From assembly GCF_900184035.1 (NCBI RefSeq), contig NZ_FXWP01000025.1, positions 62,001 through 126,000 on the forward strand: a stretch of 64,000 nucleotides of DNA. Direction: 5' to 3'. Positions 38,719 to 49,211 of this stretch are shown here, piece by piece; positions within the stretch are counted from its first letter, which is position 1, and each line of letters begins with the position of its first letter. Origin of the DNA: Kosakonia pseudosacchari. GTDB taxonomy: Bacteria > Pseudomonadota > Gammaproteobacteria > Enterobacterales > Enterobacteriaceae. Position numbers and translations under genes: made by a program. The notes below the pieces were generated by a model. The model was not told the origin of the DNA and made no database searches. It saw nothing but the letters and a program-made list of their open reading frames with translations.

Positions 38719-39306
38719 TCAGTTGCCGTATTTCACGTTAAACCCGAGCGTATCGCCCACGGTCATGTATTCGCGGAAATTGAAAATCAGCGGTTTCCAT
38801 TTACTTGAATCAACAATACCATTTTCATTTAACAGCGCGTTTTCAACCCATAAGTTCACAATATCGAATTCAGCCAGCATAAAACGGCCTTTGTCGCTGG
38901 TGGAGACTAAACGGCATTCCGCCTGGATTGGGCACTCCGCGACGCGCGGCGGTGCGATATCGACAGAGGCTTCTGTGTGTAACCCGGCTTTGGCGAATTT
39001 ATCGTGGCAGATTTCAACGCCCCATTTGGTCTGGTTTTCCGACAGGCTATCGCCACCGGTCAGTTTGCCTATTTGCTCTACTTTTTCCCAAAGTGTGTGA
39101 TCGGGAATATTGATCACGGCGTCTGAACCGGCCAATACATTATTGTAGGTTTTACCGCCTTTACTGATGCCAATAATCAGTTTCTCGCCCAGGGAAATAG
39201 ACGAGGATGCCGCAGAAATATTTGTGTTGCCGTCTTTATCTTGCGTGGTGACTAAAAAAACGGGAAAGCCATAATAAAAAGAGTTGAGTTTGGATTTGTT
39301 TTTCAT
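38719..39306 (-). CDS. Flavin reductase-like (FMN-binding split barrel) protein
   Basis: 195 residues. N-terminal FPVFLVTTQDKDGNTNISAASSSIS and KTYNNV, then APPRVAECPIQAECRL, are typical of the flavin reductase-like domain that binds FMN. No membrane segment. Reaction and partner unknown. It is divergent from the DUF1971 cluster, with a shared 210-base promoter region. Confidence 0.82.
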   Translation of the reverse strand: MKNKSKLNSFYYGFPVFLVTTQDKDGNTNISAASSSISLGEKLIIGISKGGKTYNNVLAGSDAVINIPDHTLWEKVEQIGKLTGGDSLSENQTKWGVEICHDKFAKAGLHTEASVDIAPPRVAECPIQAECRLVSTSDKGRFMLAEFDIVNLWVENALLNENGIVDSSKWKPLIFNFREYMTVGDTLGFNVKYGN

Positions 39307-39516
39307 GGTGCGTTGATTCCTGCTTATAAATAATTATCTGTCATTCTTCCCCCGTCGTGGCGTATTTATCAATAACCCTTTCTGAGTAACAAAATTCAGC
39401 GGAAATAACCCCTAAAAAAAGTAGTCCACAAATTATAAAACAGGTATATCATATGCAACAAATGCTTTTCCCCCTCCCGGCAAACCCGCTTTGCTGAGAC
39501 ACCAAGAGGATGAAAC

Positions 39517-39849
39517 ATGCAACGTATTGCGATACCCGCGAATTATGTCCACACCCGTTCAACGCCGTTCTGGACTAAAGAAACCGCCCCGGCGTCCATC
39601 TGGAAGCGCCATCTCGACGCCGGAACACGCCAGGGCGTCTATCCGCGTTTAAGTGTGCTGCGAGGGGCGATCCGCTATTACGGTTACGCCGATGAAAACA
39701 GCCCGCAACCGGTGGAAACGTTAACGATTAATGCCGGTGAATTTGGCGTTTTCCCACCGGAAAAATGGCACAACATTGAAGCATTAAGCGACGATACGAT
39801 ATTTAGCGTCGATTTCTATGTTGACCCGAAAATTTTGATTGAAGGTTGA
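39517..39849 (+). CDS. DUF1971 (TehB N-domain-like) protein, copy 1
   Basis: 110 residues. The motif RSTPFWTKET near the N-terminus and FPPEKWHNIEALSDDTIFSVDFYVDP near the end are the DUF1971 small beta-barrel signature, known from the N-terminal part of some tellurite-resistance TehB proteins. No methyltransferase part is attached. AGAGG precedes the start. Paralogue of the gene at 40223; a small unknown gene lies between them. Confidence 0.82.
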   Translation: MQRIAIPANYVHTRSTPFWTKETAPASIWKRHLDAGTRQGVYPRLSVLRGAIRYYGYADENSPQPVETLTINAGEFGVFPPEKWHNIEALSDDTIFSVDFYVDPKILIEG

Positions 39850-39859
39850 GGTAATTCTG

Positions 39860-40198
39860 ATGACAACTGAAAACAAAGGTTATTCTTTAGCAGTTTCTAA
39901 TGGTGCTAACAATGAAACGCAAGAAAAGATCTTTCTCAAGCCGATGTCGTTATATGTTCCTGATGTTGCGGTGCAGGCGGTTGCGGAGCTGATTGCGGGT
40001 CTTACTGACCCTAAAGAAAGTTCCAGTGAATTTATCCTGACGGTGACCAACAATAATAACGGAGTTTCTGTGGATAAAGCGTTTTCCACGCTTAATGAAT
40101 TGAAAGATCCGCTAAATGCCGCAGATGCGGTGAAAGAGTTAATTAATATCGTCCGGGGTTATGAATCGGATGAAGAAACTAACGTGTGCGGCTGGTAA
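39860..40198 (+). CDS. Small protein with C-terminal Cys-Gly-Trp
   Basis: 112 residues from ATG 39860 (GAGGT eight bases upstream; the frame reaches 39839). No family recognised. An Asn-rich N-terminus leads into helices (YVPDVAVQAVAELIAG, DAVKELINIVRGYE) and an acidic tail ending ESDEETNVCGW. The single cysteine is third from the end. This build, a folded leader-like part followed by a short Cys-containing tail, is like some peptide precursors, but no recognisable modifying enzyme is next to it. Sits 10 bases after one DUF1971 gene and 24 before the other, so it is probably in the same transcript. Confidence 0.72.
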   Translation: MTTENKGYSLAVSNGANNETQEKIFLKPMSLYVPDVAVQAVAELIAGLTDPKESSSEFILTVTNNNNGVSVDKAFSTLNELKDPLNAADAVKELINIVRGYESDEETNVCGW

Positions 40199-40222
40199 CC
40201 GAACGCTGCCCGAGGAGGTATT

Positions 40223-40579
40223 ATGGCGCATCACATTCCTGTTCATTTCCGTCATACCCGCTCAACGCCTTTCTGGACGAAAGAGACGGTTCCGCAGGCG
40301 CTGCTTACTCATCACAACACCAAAAAAGGTGTCTATGGCCGTTTGTCGGTGATGCAGGGGGCGGTGAAATATTTTGGTTTTGCCAGTGAGCACGACACCA
40401 CGCCGGAAGTGGAAGTGGTAATTGAGGCCGGGAATTTTGGCATCAGCCCGCCGCAATACTGGCACCATATTGAACTGTTAACCGATGATACCTACTTCAA
40501 TATCGATTTCTTTGCCGATCCCAACGACGCGCTGGAAGGGAAGGGGATTGGCCAGGTGGTGAATACCCACCGCAGCTAA
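40223..40579 (+). CDS. DUF1971 (TehB N-domain-like) protein, copy 2
   Basis: 118 residues with a clear AGGAGG ahead of ATG 40223. Shares RSTPFWTKET, the GVYGRLSVMQGAVKYFGFAS core and SPPQYWHHIELLTDDTYFNIDFFADP with the protein at 39517, so the pair arose by duplication. His-His in YWHHIE may bind metal as in cupins (inference). Last gene before the convergent budR. Confidence 0.82.
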   Translation: MAHHIPVHFRHTRSTPFWTKETVPQALLTHHNTKKGVYGRLSVMQGAVKYFGFASEHDTTPEVEVVIEAGNFGISPPQYWHHIELLTDDTYFNIDFFADPNDALEGKGIGQVVNTHRS

Positions 40580-40609
40580 CATTTCATGCCCGCGTTGCGG
40601 CGAGCGTTT

Positions 40610-41482
40610 TTAAAAGTTCTCAATAAACCGTTTTACGGCAGGTGAACGCTCGAACTTGCGCCACGCCAGCGCCACATCGGTTTTTAATGTCTGTTCCGCC
40701 ATCCGGTGAAACGTCACTTGCGGGTGGCTGAAACAGGCCATAGATTGCGGAACGATGGCGAAACCGAAACCGGCGGCTACCATGCTCAGCGATGAGGAGA
40801 ACTGCGAAGCTTGTTGCTGGTTTTCCATATCAATACCCGCGCGCAGACAGGCGTTGTACACCAGTTCATATAGCCCTGGCGCGACTTGCGGAGGGAAAAT
40901 CACCAGCGGTGTTTGCTGCAGTTCGTTCAGCGAGATATCCGTTTTCGCGGCAAGCGGATGCGAGCGGTGTAGCGCCAGCACCATCGGCTCTTCATCGATC
41001 AACTTCAGGTTGAACATTTTGCTGTTTTCACACGGCAGGCGCACAAAGGCAACATCAATCAACCCCTCTTCCAGCTCCTGCATCAGCGTCGCCATATTGT
41101 CCTCTTTTTGATACAGCGCCACCTGCGGATAGCGCTGTTGAAACTGGCGAAGCGCTGAAAAAATTTGCGAGTGAAACGCATTGGAGCTGGTCACGCCAAG
41201 GTACAATTTTCCGTTAATTCCCCGCGCGATCCCTTTTGCTTTTTCCATTGCCGCATCGCTCAACGCGATGATTTGGCAGGCATCTTCATAAAACGCTTCG
41301 CCCGCTTCGGTAAGCTCAACGCCGCGAGTTTGCCGGTAAAAAAGCGGAGTGCCCACTTCCTGCTCAAGACGACGGATTTGCTGACTTAACGGCGGTTGCG
41401 ACATGCCCAGCATTTCAGCGGCACGGGTGAAGTGTTGCGTCTGCGCAACGGCGACAAAATAGCGTAGATAACGGAGTTCCAT
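40610..41482 (-). CDS. budR: LysR-type regulator of acetoin/butanediol genes
   Basis: 290 residues, the size of Klebsiella BudR. N-terminal winged helix-turn-helix (FTRAAEMLGMSQPPLSQQIRRLE), then a periplasmic-binding-like effector domain. Divergent from budABC across 107 bases, where it should bind and activate in response to acetate and low oxygen as in Klebsiella. Confidence 0.92.
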   Translation of the reverse strand: MELRYLRYFVAVAQTQHFTRAAEMLGMSQPPLSQQIRRLEQEVGTPLFYRQTRGVELTEAGEAFYEDACQIIALSDAAMEKAKGIARGINGKLYLGVTSSNAFHSQIFSALRQFQQRYPQVALYQKEDNMATLMQELEEGLIDVAFVRLPCENSKMFNLKLIDEEPMVLALHRSHPLAAKTDISLNELQQTPLVIFPPQVAPGLYELVYNACLRAGIDMENQQQASQFSSSLSMVAAGFGFAIVPQSMACFSHPQVTFHRMAEQTLKTDVALAWRKFERSPAVKRFIENF

Positions 41483-41589
41483 ATTAAAAACATCTCAAAC
41501 CCTGATGCTTTGTATATTGGAATCTCTCGCTGAAACGAGTCAATAATTTATCAGCTTTTCTAAACGACTGCTCAGCGAGGTAATGGATA

Positions 41590-42369
41590 ATGAGTCATGT
41601 AACCGGTTGTTCTTGCGAGGAAAGTCTGCGGGAAACATTTCGTGCCTTTTCACAAACCCGTCCGGAATGTGTGATATATCAAACATCGCTAATGAGTGCG
41701 CTGTTAAGCGGTGTTTACGAAGGAAATACCACGATTGAGGATTTACTTAATCACGGCGACTTTGGACTTGGCACATTTAACGAGCTGGACGGTGAGTTGA
41801 TTGCGTTCAACAGCGAGGTGTACCAGTTGCGTGCTGATGGCAGCGCACGGGAAGCCAGCCGACAGCAAAAAACCCCTTTCGCGGTCATGACCTGGTTTAA
41901 ACCAGAACATGAGTTTTACCTGGATAAACCGTCCAGCCGCCAACAGCTGCACGACATTATCGATAAGGCGATCCCCTCCGATAACGTCTTTTGCGCCCTG
42001 CGTATCGATGGCCATTTTCGCCATGCGCACACCCGCACCGTTCCGCGCCAGACGCCGCCTTATCGCGCCATGACTGACGTGCTTGACGACCAACCCGTGT
42101 TTCGTTTCAACGGGCGCCATGGCGTGCTCGTTGGGTTCCGCACACCACAGCATATGCAGGGGATCAACGTGGCGGGCTACCACGAACACTTTATTACGGA
42201 TGACCGCCATGGAGGCGGACATTTGCTGGATTACCAGCTCGAAAGCGGCACGCTGACGTTTGGTGAGATCCACCATTTGATGATTGATCTGCCTGCGGAT
42301 GCGGCGTTTCTCAACGCCGATTTACACCCGGACAATCTGGACGCCGCCATTCGTTCCGTCGAGAACTGA
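41590..42369 (+). CDS. budA: Alpha-acetolactate decarboxylase
   Basis: 259 residues, full length. Zinc-binding histidines are in AGYHEHFITD and GGHLLDYQL, with the catalytic Glu/Arg region DGHFRHAHTRTVPRQ. Converts acetolactate to acetoin in the cytosol. First gene of budABC. Confidence 0.96.
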   Translation: MSHVTGCSCEESLRETFRAFSQTRPECVIYQTSLMSALLSGVYEGNTTIEDLLNHGDFGLGTFNELDGELIAFNSEVYQLRADGSAREASRQQKTPFAVMTWFKPEHEFYLDKPSSRQQLHDIIDKAIPSDNVFCALRIDGHFRHAHTRTVPRQTPPYRAMTDVLDDQPVFRFNGRHGVLVGFRTPQHMQGINVAGYHEHFITDDRHGGGHLLDYQLESGTLTFGEIHHLMIDLPADAAFLNADLHPDNLDAAIRSVEN

Positions 42370-42391
42370 TAAACATTTAAAGGAGTAAATG

Positions 42392-44858
<2,467 letters not shown>

Positions 44859-44882
44859 TTTCTATGGCTCGGACACAGCCTT

Positions 44883-44910
44883 GCCCTTGCGAAAACGCAG
44901 GGGCTTTTTT
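44883..44910 (+). terminator. Rho-independent terminator after budC
   Basis: GCCCTTGCG/CGCAGGGGC stem (one T-G pair), AAAA loop and six T. Confidence 0.9.
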
Positions 44911-44988
44911 GTTGATGAAAGTCATTCTCATCTCCATACCGCTGTGATAAGTTGCATCTAATGTGCGTGTTTTAGCAAGGAGAGTCCG

Positions 44989-45756
44989 ATGGCCGACAGT
45001 GATAAAGCAGGGCATACCTTTCTGGCGAGTCTCGGGAAAACGCGTTTGCGTCCCGGCGGGGTGGAAGCGACCGAATGGTTGTTTAGCCAGGCGCAGCTAA
45101 ATGCGCATAGCCGGGTGCTGGAAGTTGCCTGCAATATGGCCACCACCTCGATTGAACTGGTGCAGCGTTTTGGCTGCATAGTCGACGCCATCGACATGGA
45201 TAAAAACGCGCTCGCGCAGGCACGGCAGAACGTGATTTCTGCCGGTCTCGAAAGCCACATTCATCTTAGCGAAGCCAATGCGAATAAGCTGCCGTTCGAC
45301 GATAACACTTTTGATGTGGTGATTAACGAAGCGATGCTGACCATGTATGTGGACAAAGCGAAAGCGAAGCTTATCAGCGAGTATTATCGCGTGCTGAAAC
45401 CCGGCGGCCGTTTACTGACGCACGACATTATGTTTGTGCGCAGCGGGCTGGCGACAGATAACCAGGCAAAACTGGAGCAGGTGGTGAAATCGAATGTCAG
45501 CCCGATGACAGAAGCGGCGTGGAAAACATTGTTTATCGACAATGGCTTTGCCGCAGTAGACACGCGCCACGGGGCAATGTCGCTGATGTCGCCCGTTGGG
45601 CTGATACGTGATGAAGGCTTCGCGCGTACGCTGCGCATTGTTTTTAATGGTTTGCGCACACGTGATAACCGCACGCGATTTCTGGGGATGTTTCGCTTTT
45701 TCCGCGCCAATCGCCGCCAGTTAAATTACATTGCCTGCTGTTCGCGCAAGGCGTAA
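44989..45756 (+). CDS. Class I SAM-dependent methyltransferase
   Basis: 255 residues. Motif I is a variant, VLEVACNMATTS (where E/DxGxGxG is usual), followed by VDAIDMDKNAL, ANANKLPFDDNTFDVV and the post-motif VLKPGGRLLTHD. Substrate unknown. A GGAG precedes ATG 44989. Its stop is 4 bases from the stop of the convergent second methyltransferase. Confidence 0.85.
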   Translation: MADSDKAGHTFLASLGKTRLRPGGVEATEWLFSQAQLNAHSRVLEVACNMATTSIELVQRFGCIVDAIDMDKNALAQARQNVISAGLESHIHLSEANANKLPFDDNTFDVVINEAMLTMYVDKAKAKLISEYYRVLKPGGRLLTHDIMFVRSGLATDNQAKLEQVVKSNVSPMTEAAWKTLFIDNGFAAVDTRHGAMSLMSPVGLIRDEGFARTLRIVFNGLRTRDNRTRFLGMFRFFRANRRQLNYIACCSRKA

Positions 45757-45760
45757 CACA

Positions 45761-46453
45761 TCAGGTTTTGCGCGCCGTCCAGCCGTGAATCAGCAGTGAC
45801 TGGAAAAAGCGCTGCGGCGGGGTAAAACCAGCCTGTTCAATCAGCGCTTCCGTGGTTTCTGCGGGTAACAGCAGCAGGCGCTGCGACAGTTGCGCTTTTA
45901 TTTCAGCCTTATCGCGCGGTGCCTGGCTGGCGGTTTCGTGCAGGGTTGTCCACGCTTCAAGCTGTTCATCAAATGCCGGGCTGTGCATATCCCCGGCGAT
46001 CTCTGCCGTGATCATACGGCCACCGCCTCTTAACTGGTTCGCCATTTGTGAATAGATGCCATCGCGCTGTGGATGCTGAATAAAGTGCGTGACCAGCAGG
46101 CAGAGTACTGCATCATAATCGCCGCTGGCGGGAAGCTCATTAAGGTAGCCTTCATGCAATGTGCAACGGTTGGCAATGCCCGCCTGGTCGAGCTTTTGTT
46201 GGCAGACAGCCAGCATATCCGGCGAGGGATCAACGCCGGTAAAGCGCCATTGCGGATGGTGCTGCGCAAGGCGAATAATTTCGCTGCCAGTGCCGACACC
46301 AACACAGAGAATTCGCGCGTGCTGCGGCATTTTTTTCAGTAGCAGAGAGATAAGCAGGTGCAGATTGTTGGCAATTTCGCCCAGCCGCTCGTTGTAAGCA
46401 TCGTACTGGCGGGAGAATTCTCCGTTAAAAATGTCGTTCGTATTCTGTGCCAC
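45761..46453 (-). CDS. SAM-dependent methyltransferase
   Basis: 230 residues. I choose GTG 46453 (VAQNTNDIFNGEFSRQYD) because GGAG lies five bases before it; the ATG at 46480 has no ribosome-binding sequence. Motif I ILCVGVGTGSEIIRLA, then FTGVDPSPDMLAVC and the acidic YDAVLCLLVTHFI are clear. A Ubi/Coq-like or Tam-like small-molecule methyltransferase is possible. Convergent with the previous gene; not a close copy of it. Confidence 0.85.
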   Translation of the reverse strand: MAQNTNDIFNGEFSRQYDAYNERLGEIANNLHLLISLLLKKMPQHARILCVGVGTGSEIIRLAQHHPQWRFTGVDPSPDMLAVCQQKLDQAGIANRCTLHEGYLNELPASGDYDAVLCLLVTHFIQHPQRDGIYSQMANQLRGGGRMITAEIAGDMHSPAFDEQLEAWTTLHETASQAPRDKAEIKAQLSQRLLLLPAETTEALIEQAGFTPPQRFFQSLLIHGWTARKT

Positions 46454-46618
46454 GTTATCTCCGGGATTACTGCAAGTCATGTAATTTACAATATTACATG
46501 AAATGACGCGGTGCAAGACATATGCGTTTTTCGGCAAACCAGCGCAAAAATGATCGTTTTGGTAATAGCTGGCTTTGCGTTTAACTGAGGGCGTCAACCT
46601 TTGCTGGAGAACGTGCTG

Positions 46619-46786
46619 ATGAAGACATTGCTGCAACAGTGGCTTAATCGCCTTACCCCGACGCTGCCATTACAGACGGAAGCGGGGGAATATGATTCGG
46701 GGCGCCATGTTGCGCTGCTGATCCCGTTCGGCCTGCTTTATGGTCTTGATTATCATCCTTCTGTATGGATTTACGATGAAAAATGA
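46619..46786 (+). CDS. Small uncharacterised protein, possibly frameshifted
   Basis: 55 residues from ATG 46619 (GGAGA nine bases before). Sequence includes LPLQTEAGEYDSGRHVALLIPFG, ending WIYDEK at a TGA directly after a run of five A. If that run had four A, the frame would continue as DENERFHLVMRYSYWNELC into the next short frame and end at 46844, giving one protein of about 75 residues right before a terminator. So this may be a broken or slippage-dependent gene. Confidence 0.5.
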   Translation: MKTLLQQWLNRLTPTLPLQTEAGEYDSGRHVALLIPFGLLYGLDYHPSVWIYDEK

Positions 46787-46844
46787 GCGCTTTCATCTGG
46801 TGATGCGCTACAGCTACTGGAATGAACTGTGCGCTAAAGCGTAA
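46776..46844 (+). CDS. 22-residue overlapping frame after the A run
   Basis: ATG 46776 overlaps the stop of the preceding small frame (ATGAAAAATGA). It reads MKNERFHLVMRYSYWNEL then CAKA. It may be the true C-terminal part of the upstream gene separated by one base, or a coupled micro-ORF. A perfect terminator starts at its stop codon. Confidence 0.35.
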   Translation: MKNERFHLVMRYSYWNELCAKA

Positions 46845-46872
46845 AACCCGTCTGATATCAGACGGGTTTTTT
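46843..46872 (+). terminator. Rho-independent terminator
   Basis: A perfect palindrome from AAAACCCGTCTGA to TCAGACGGGTTTT continues into TT. It overlaps the stop codon of the small frame at 46776-46844. Confidence 0.9.
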
Positions 46873-47052
46873 GTTTGTGCTGCACAAGGTTTTTGTTACT
46901 TCACAACCGCCGTTTTTTAACTGTTCTTTCGATCTCATTTCTCACTTTTTTTGAATTTATGAACGTGATTTTTTCTGGCTTATGCCTGAGGTCACATTTT
47001 CGACAATGATACTTGTATGGTAGTAGACATAAATTCCATAAGGGATATAACA

Positions 47053-47121
47053 GTGAAGACTGTGATGTTTTCCGGTGGCAACAGGCGTCCGTTATTAGCG
47101 GAGCCGTTCTTGCACAAATAA
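47053..47121 (+). CDS. Possible 22-residue leader frame 1
   Basis: GTG 47053 has AGGGA upstream; the frame encodes VKTVMFSGGNRRPLLAEPFL plus HK. First of two short frames in front of the transporter gene. No homology known to me; short frames arise by chance often. Confidence 0.25.
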   Translation: MKTVMFSGGNRRPLLAEPFLHK

Positions 47122-47139
47122 TTCTCTTATGGAGTTTTT

Positions 47140-47214
47140 ATGTCCATGATAAATAAACAACAGTTACAGCTTGAGATGCGTAGAAAGCTGAGCAATTGCG
47201 GGGGTTGGCTATGA
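47140..47214 (+). CDS. Possible 24-residue leader frame 2, coupled to transporter
   Basis: ATG 47140 lies five bases after GGAG. The frame encodes MSMINKQQLQLEMRRKLS then NCGGWL and ends in an ATGA overlap with the start of the transporter at 47211. This geometry fits translational coupling or a regulatory leader peptide. Confidence 0.4.
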   Translation: MSMINKQQLQLEMRRKLSNCGGWL

Positions 47215-48767
47215 CCCGTAAAAACAGAAAAGTGACGATTCCTGTCAGCATTGGTTACGGCATGACAGACATAATGGGCGGTGGCGCTTTTACGGTAATT
47301 GGTGCCTGGCTGCTGTTTTATTACACCACCTTTGTCGGTTTATCACCGATTCAGGCGGCGTCCATTGTCGCGATCGCGAGGATTGTTGATGCTATCGTGA
47401 GCCTGTTTATGGGCAGTTTTACCGATCATTTTTATAAAAATTTTTTAGGCAAGAAATTTGGCCGCCGTCGTTTCTTTTTACTTATCGGCGCGCCACTAAT
47501 GCTGGTTTATATTCTGTTATGGCTTAATGGCATGAATTTTTGGTTTTATCTTGCCGTTTACCTGGCTTTTGAAATTATTGCTGCCATGGTTTTAATCCCG
47601 TGGGAAACCTTGCCCTCGGAAATGACCAAAGATTTTAACGATCGCACCAAGCTTTCTACTTGTCGTATGTTTCTTTCTGCTTCCGGCACGTTTCTCGCGA
47701 CCTTTATCCCCGGTGTGCTAATTGGCTGGCTGGGCGAAAAAAACGCCGATGCTTATTTGATTAACGGTGTGGTTTTTGCTGTGTTGTTTATGGTTTGCGT
47801 ATTTATTTCCTGGAAAGTAAGCTGGGAGCGCGAAATAACACCAGAAATGATGCAGGAGATGGAGAAAAAACGTCAAACGGGCAATGCGGCGCAAACACTC
47901 ACCGGCGTGATTAAATTATTTAAAGATTATGCCTCGACGCTGAAAATTCGTGCGTTTCGCAAGCATCTGGCTATTTATCTTTTTTCTTTCACGGCGAAAG
48001 ACATTTATAACACGGTGTTTGTCTTTTTCTGTGTCTATTGCTTGCATGTCTCATCTTCCCTGGCGGGAACCTTGCTGTCGATGAGCATCGTCGGGCTGCC
48101 GGTAACGCTCATCGCGGGTTTCGCCATTATCAAATATGGCCCATCCCGTCTTTATGTTTTTGCCTACAGCATGATGCTGCTGTGCCTGGGCGGTTTCTTT
48201 CTGGTGTACCTGTTCCCCCCGGAAAACAAAGTGGTGCTGCTGGTGATCCTCGCCGGGTTTTATCAGGTTGGGCGCTGCGTTCTGGAATTCACGCCGTGGA
48301 ACGTGTTCCCGTTTATTCCGGACATTGACGAAATGGTTACGCGCCAGCGCCGTGAAGGGTTATTTGCCGCCGTGATGACGTTTTCACGTAAGACCACGGT
48401 AGCCATTGCGACCTTTGCTGTCGGTTTGCTCTTACAGAGCGGTGGTTTTGTAAAAGGCAGCCTGCAACAGCCCCAGGAAGCAATCACCACCATTGTAATG
48501 CTGCTGTTTATCGGCACCGCCGGGCTTTTGCTGGTGGCGATGTGGCAAGCGCTGACCTTTCATCTCAATAAGCGCACGCACCGCATTTTTGTCGACGAAC
48601 TTGACCGCCTGAAAGCCAACGGAAGTAAACAGAGTGTGACGCCTGAAGCGCGTAAAATTGTCGAAGATTTGACAGGTTACCGTTACGACACGCTTTGGTC
48701 TGATGCAACAGTAGATGGCACGGTGATATCAACTGCCGGATTAAGTAAAAGTTATATGCCGAAATAA
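47211..48767 (+). CDS. GPH-family sugar:cation symporter
   Basis: 518 residues from ATG 47211 (GGGGG seven bases upstream). About twelve membrane segments. MFS/GPH features: IGYGMTDIMGGGAF, the loop GKKFGRRRFFLLIGAP and MVLIPWETLPSEMTKDFNDR. It imports a sugar or oligosaccharide into the cytosol. I would place it nearer the oligogalacturonide/uronide branch (TogT-like) than melibiose carriers, partly because pectin genes lie 9 kb away; that specificity is inference. Starts by overlap with a short frame. Confidence 0.85.
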   Translation: MTRKNRKVTIPVSIGYGMTDIMGGGAFTVIGAWLLFYYTTFVGLSPIQAASIVAIARIVDAIVSLFMGSFTDHFYKNFLGKKFGRRRFFLLIGAPLMLVYILLWLNGMNFWFYLAVYLAFEIIAAMVLIPWETLPSEMTKDFNDRTKLSTCRMFLSASGTFLATFIPGVLIGWLGEKNADAYLINGVVFAVLFMVCVFISWKVSWEREITPEMMQEMEKKRQTGNAAQTLTGVIKLFKDYASTLKIRAFRKHLAIYLFSFTAKDIYNTVFVFFCVYCLHVSSSLAGTLLSMSIVGLPVTLIAGFAIIKYGPSRLYVFAYSMMLLCLGGFFLVYLFPPENKVVLLVILAGFYQVGRCVLEFTPWNVFPFIPDIDEMVTRQRREGLFAAVMTFSRKTTVAIATFAVGLLLQSGGFVKGSLQQPQEAITTIVMLLFIGTAGLLLVAMWQALTFHLNKRTHRIFVDELDRLKANGSKQSVTPEARKIVEDLTGYRYDTLWSDATVDGTVISTAGLSKSYMPK

Positions 48768-49054
48768 GATTAATCGCCCGGTGTATATTGTGCTGATGTT
48801 TTTAAAAATTGATTGGCTATTTTTCAAGAGCATTTATTGAAGAGTGAATATCATTTTGCGTCAGCGGACTATTCTCGGTGCGTTTAATTTGTGGACGGAA
48901 AAAATAGCTTACATAATGTTGCACAACTGTCATATGAGGGCTGCGGTTTTCGTGTTTAATAGCCGTGGCTACTGTAACTCAGTGCGTTCCTGCAGAGCGC
49001 GCAGAGTTGCAAATTTTAACCGTTAGGTTAATTCATCTTTTTTAAGGTTTGCTT
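48768..49054 (+). ncRNA. Non-coding stretch ending at a strong terminator; possible small RNA
   Basis: No convincing gene: a 60-codon frame at 48844 has poor composition. A terminator closes the stretch at 49055-49088, about 290 bases after the transporter stop. This may be the transporter 3' UTR or an independent small RNA whose start could lie near 48905-48930 (ACATAATG). Confidence 0.25.
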
Positions 49055-49088
49055 AGACCTCCCGATTGCGATCCGGAGGTCTTTTTTT
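49055..49088 (+). terminator. Rho-independent terminator before the PstS-like gene
   Basis: AGACCTCC/GGAGGTCT stem extended by GAT/ATC pairing around TGCG, followed by seven T. Confidence 0.9.
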
Positions 49089-49121
49089 GCTTGTTGCGCT
49101 GCCATTTTTTATTTTTCACGG

Positions 49122-49139
49122 TTGACACAAAATTGTCAT
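49122..49139 (+). promoter_or_regulatory. Pho box before the PstS-like gene
   Basis: TTGACAC-AAAA-TTGTCAT matches the paired 7-mer plus 4-base spacer arrangement of PhoB sites (consensus CTGTCAT). A -10-like TATGCT lies ten bases later at 49150-49155, the usual spacing. Confidence 0.65.
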
Positions 49140-49211
49140 AAATTCGCTCTATGCTGCCCTGGCTCTTAATATTACTCAAAAATTTAATCACTATTTCGAT
49201 TCGGAGAGACT

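Noticed and set aside
47016-47031. TATG/CATA inverted repeat upstream of the GPH transporter as a GntR-type operator
   Set aside because: Only 4-bp arms and no extended symmetry; not distinguishable from chance.
48844-49026. 60-codon frame after the transporter
   Set aside because: Starts at GTG, unlikely amino-acid composition and no homology; better explained as non-coding RNA or UTR.
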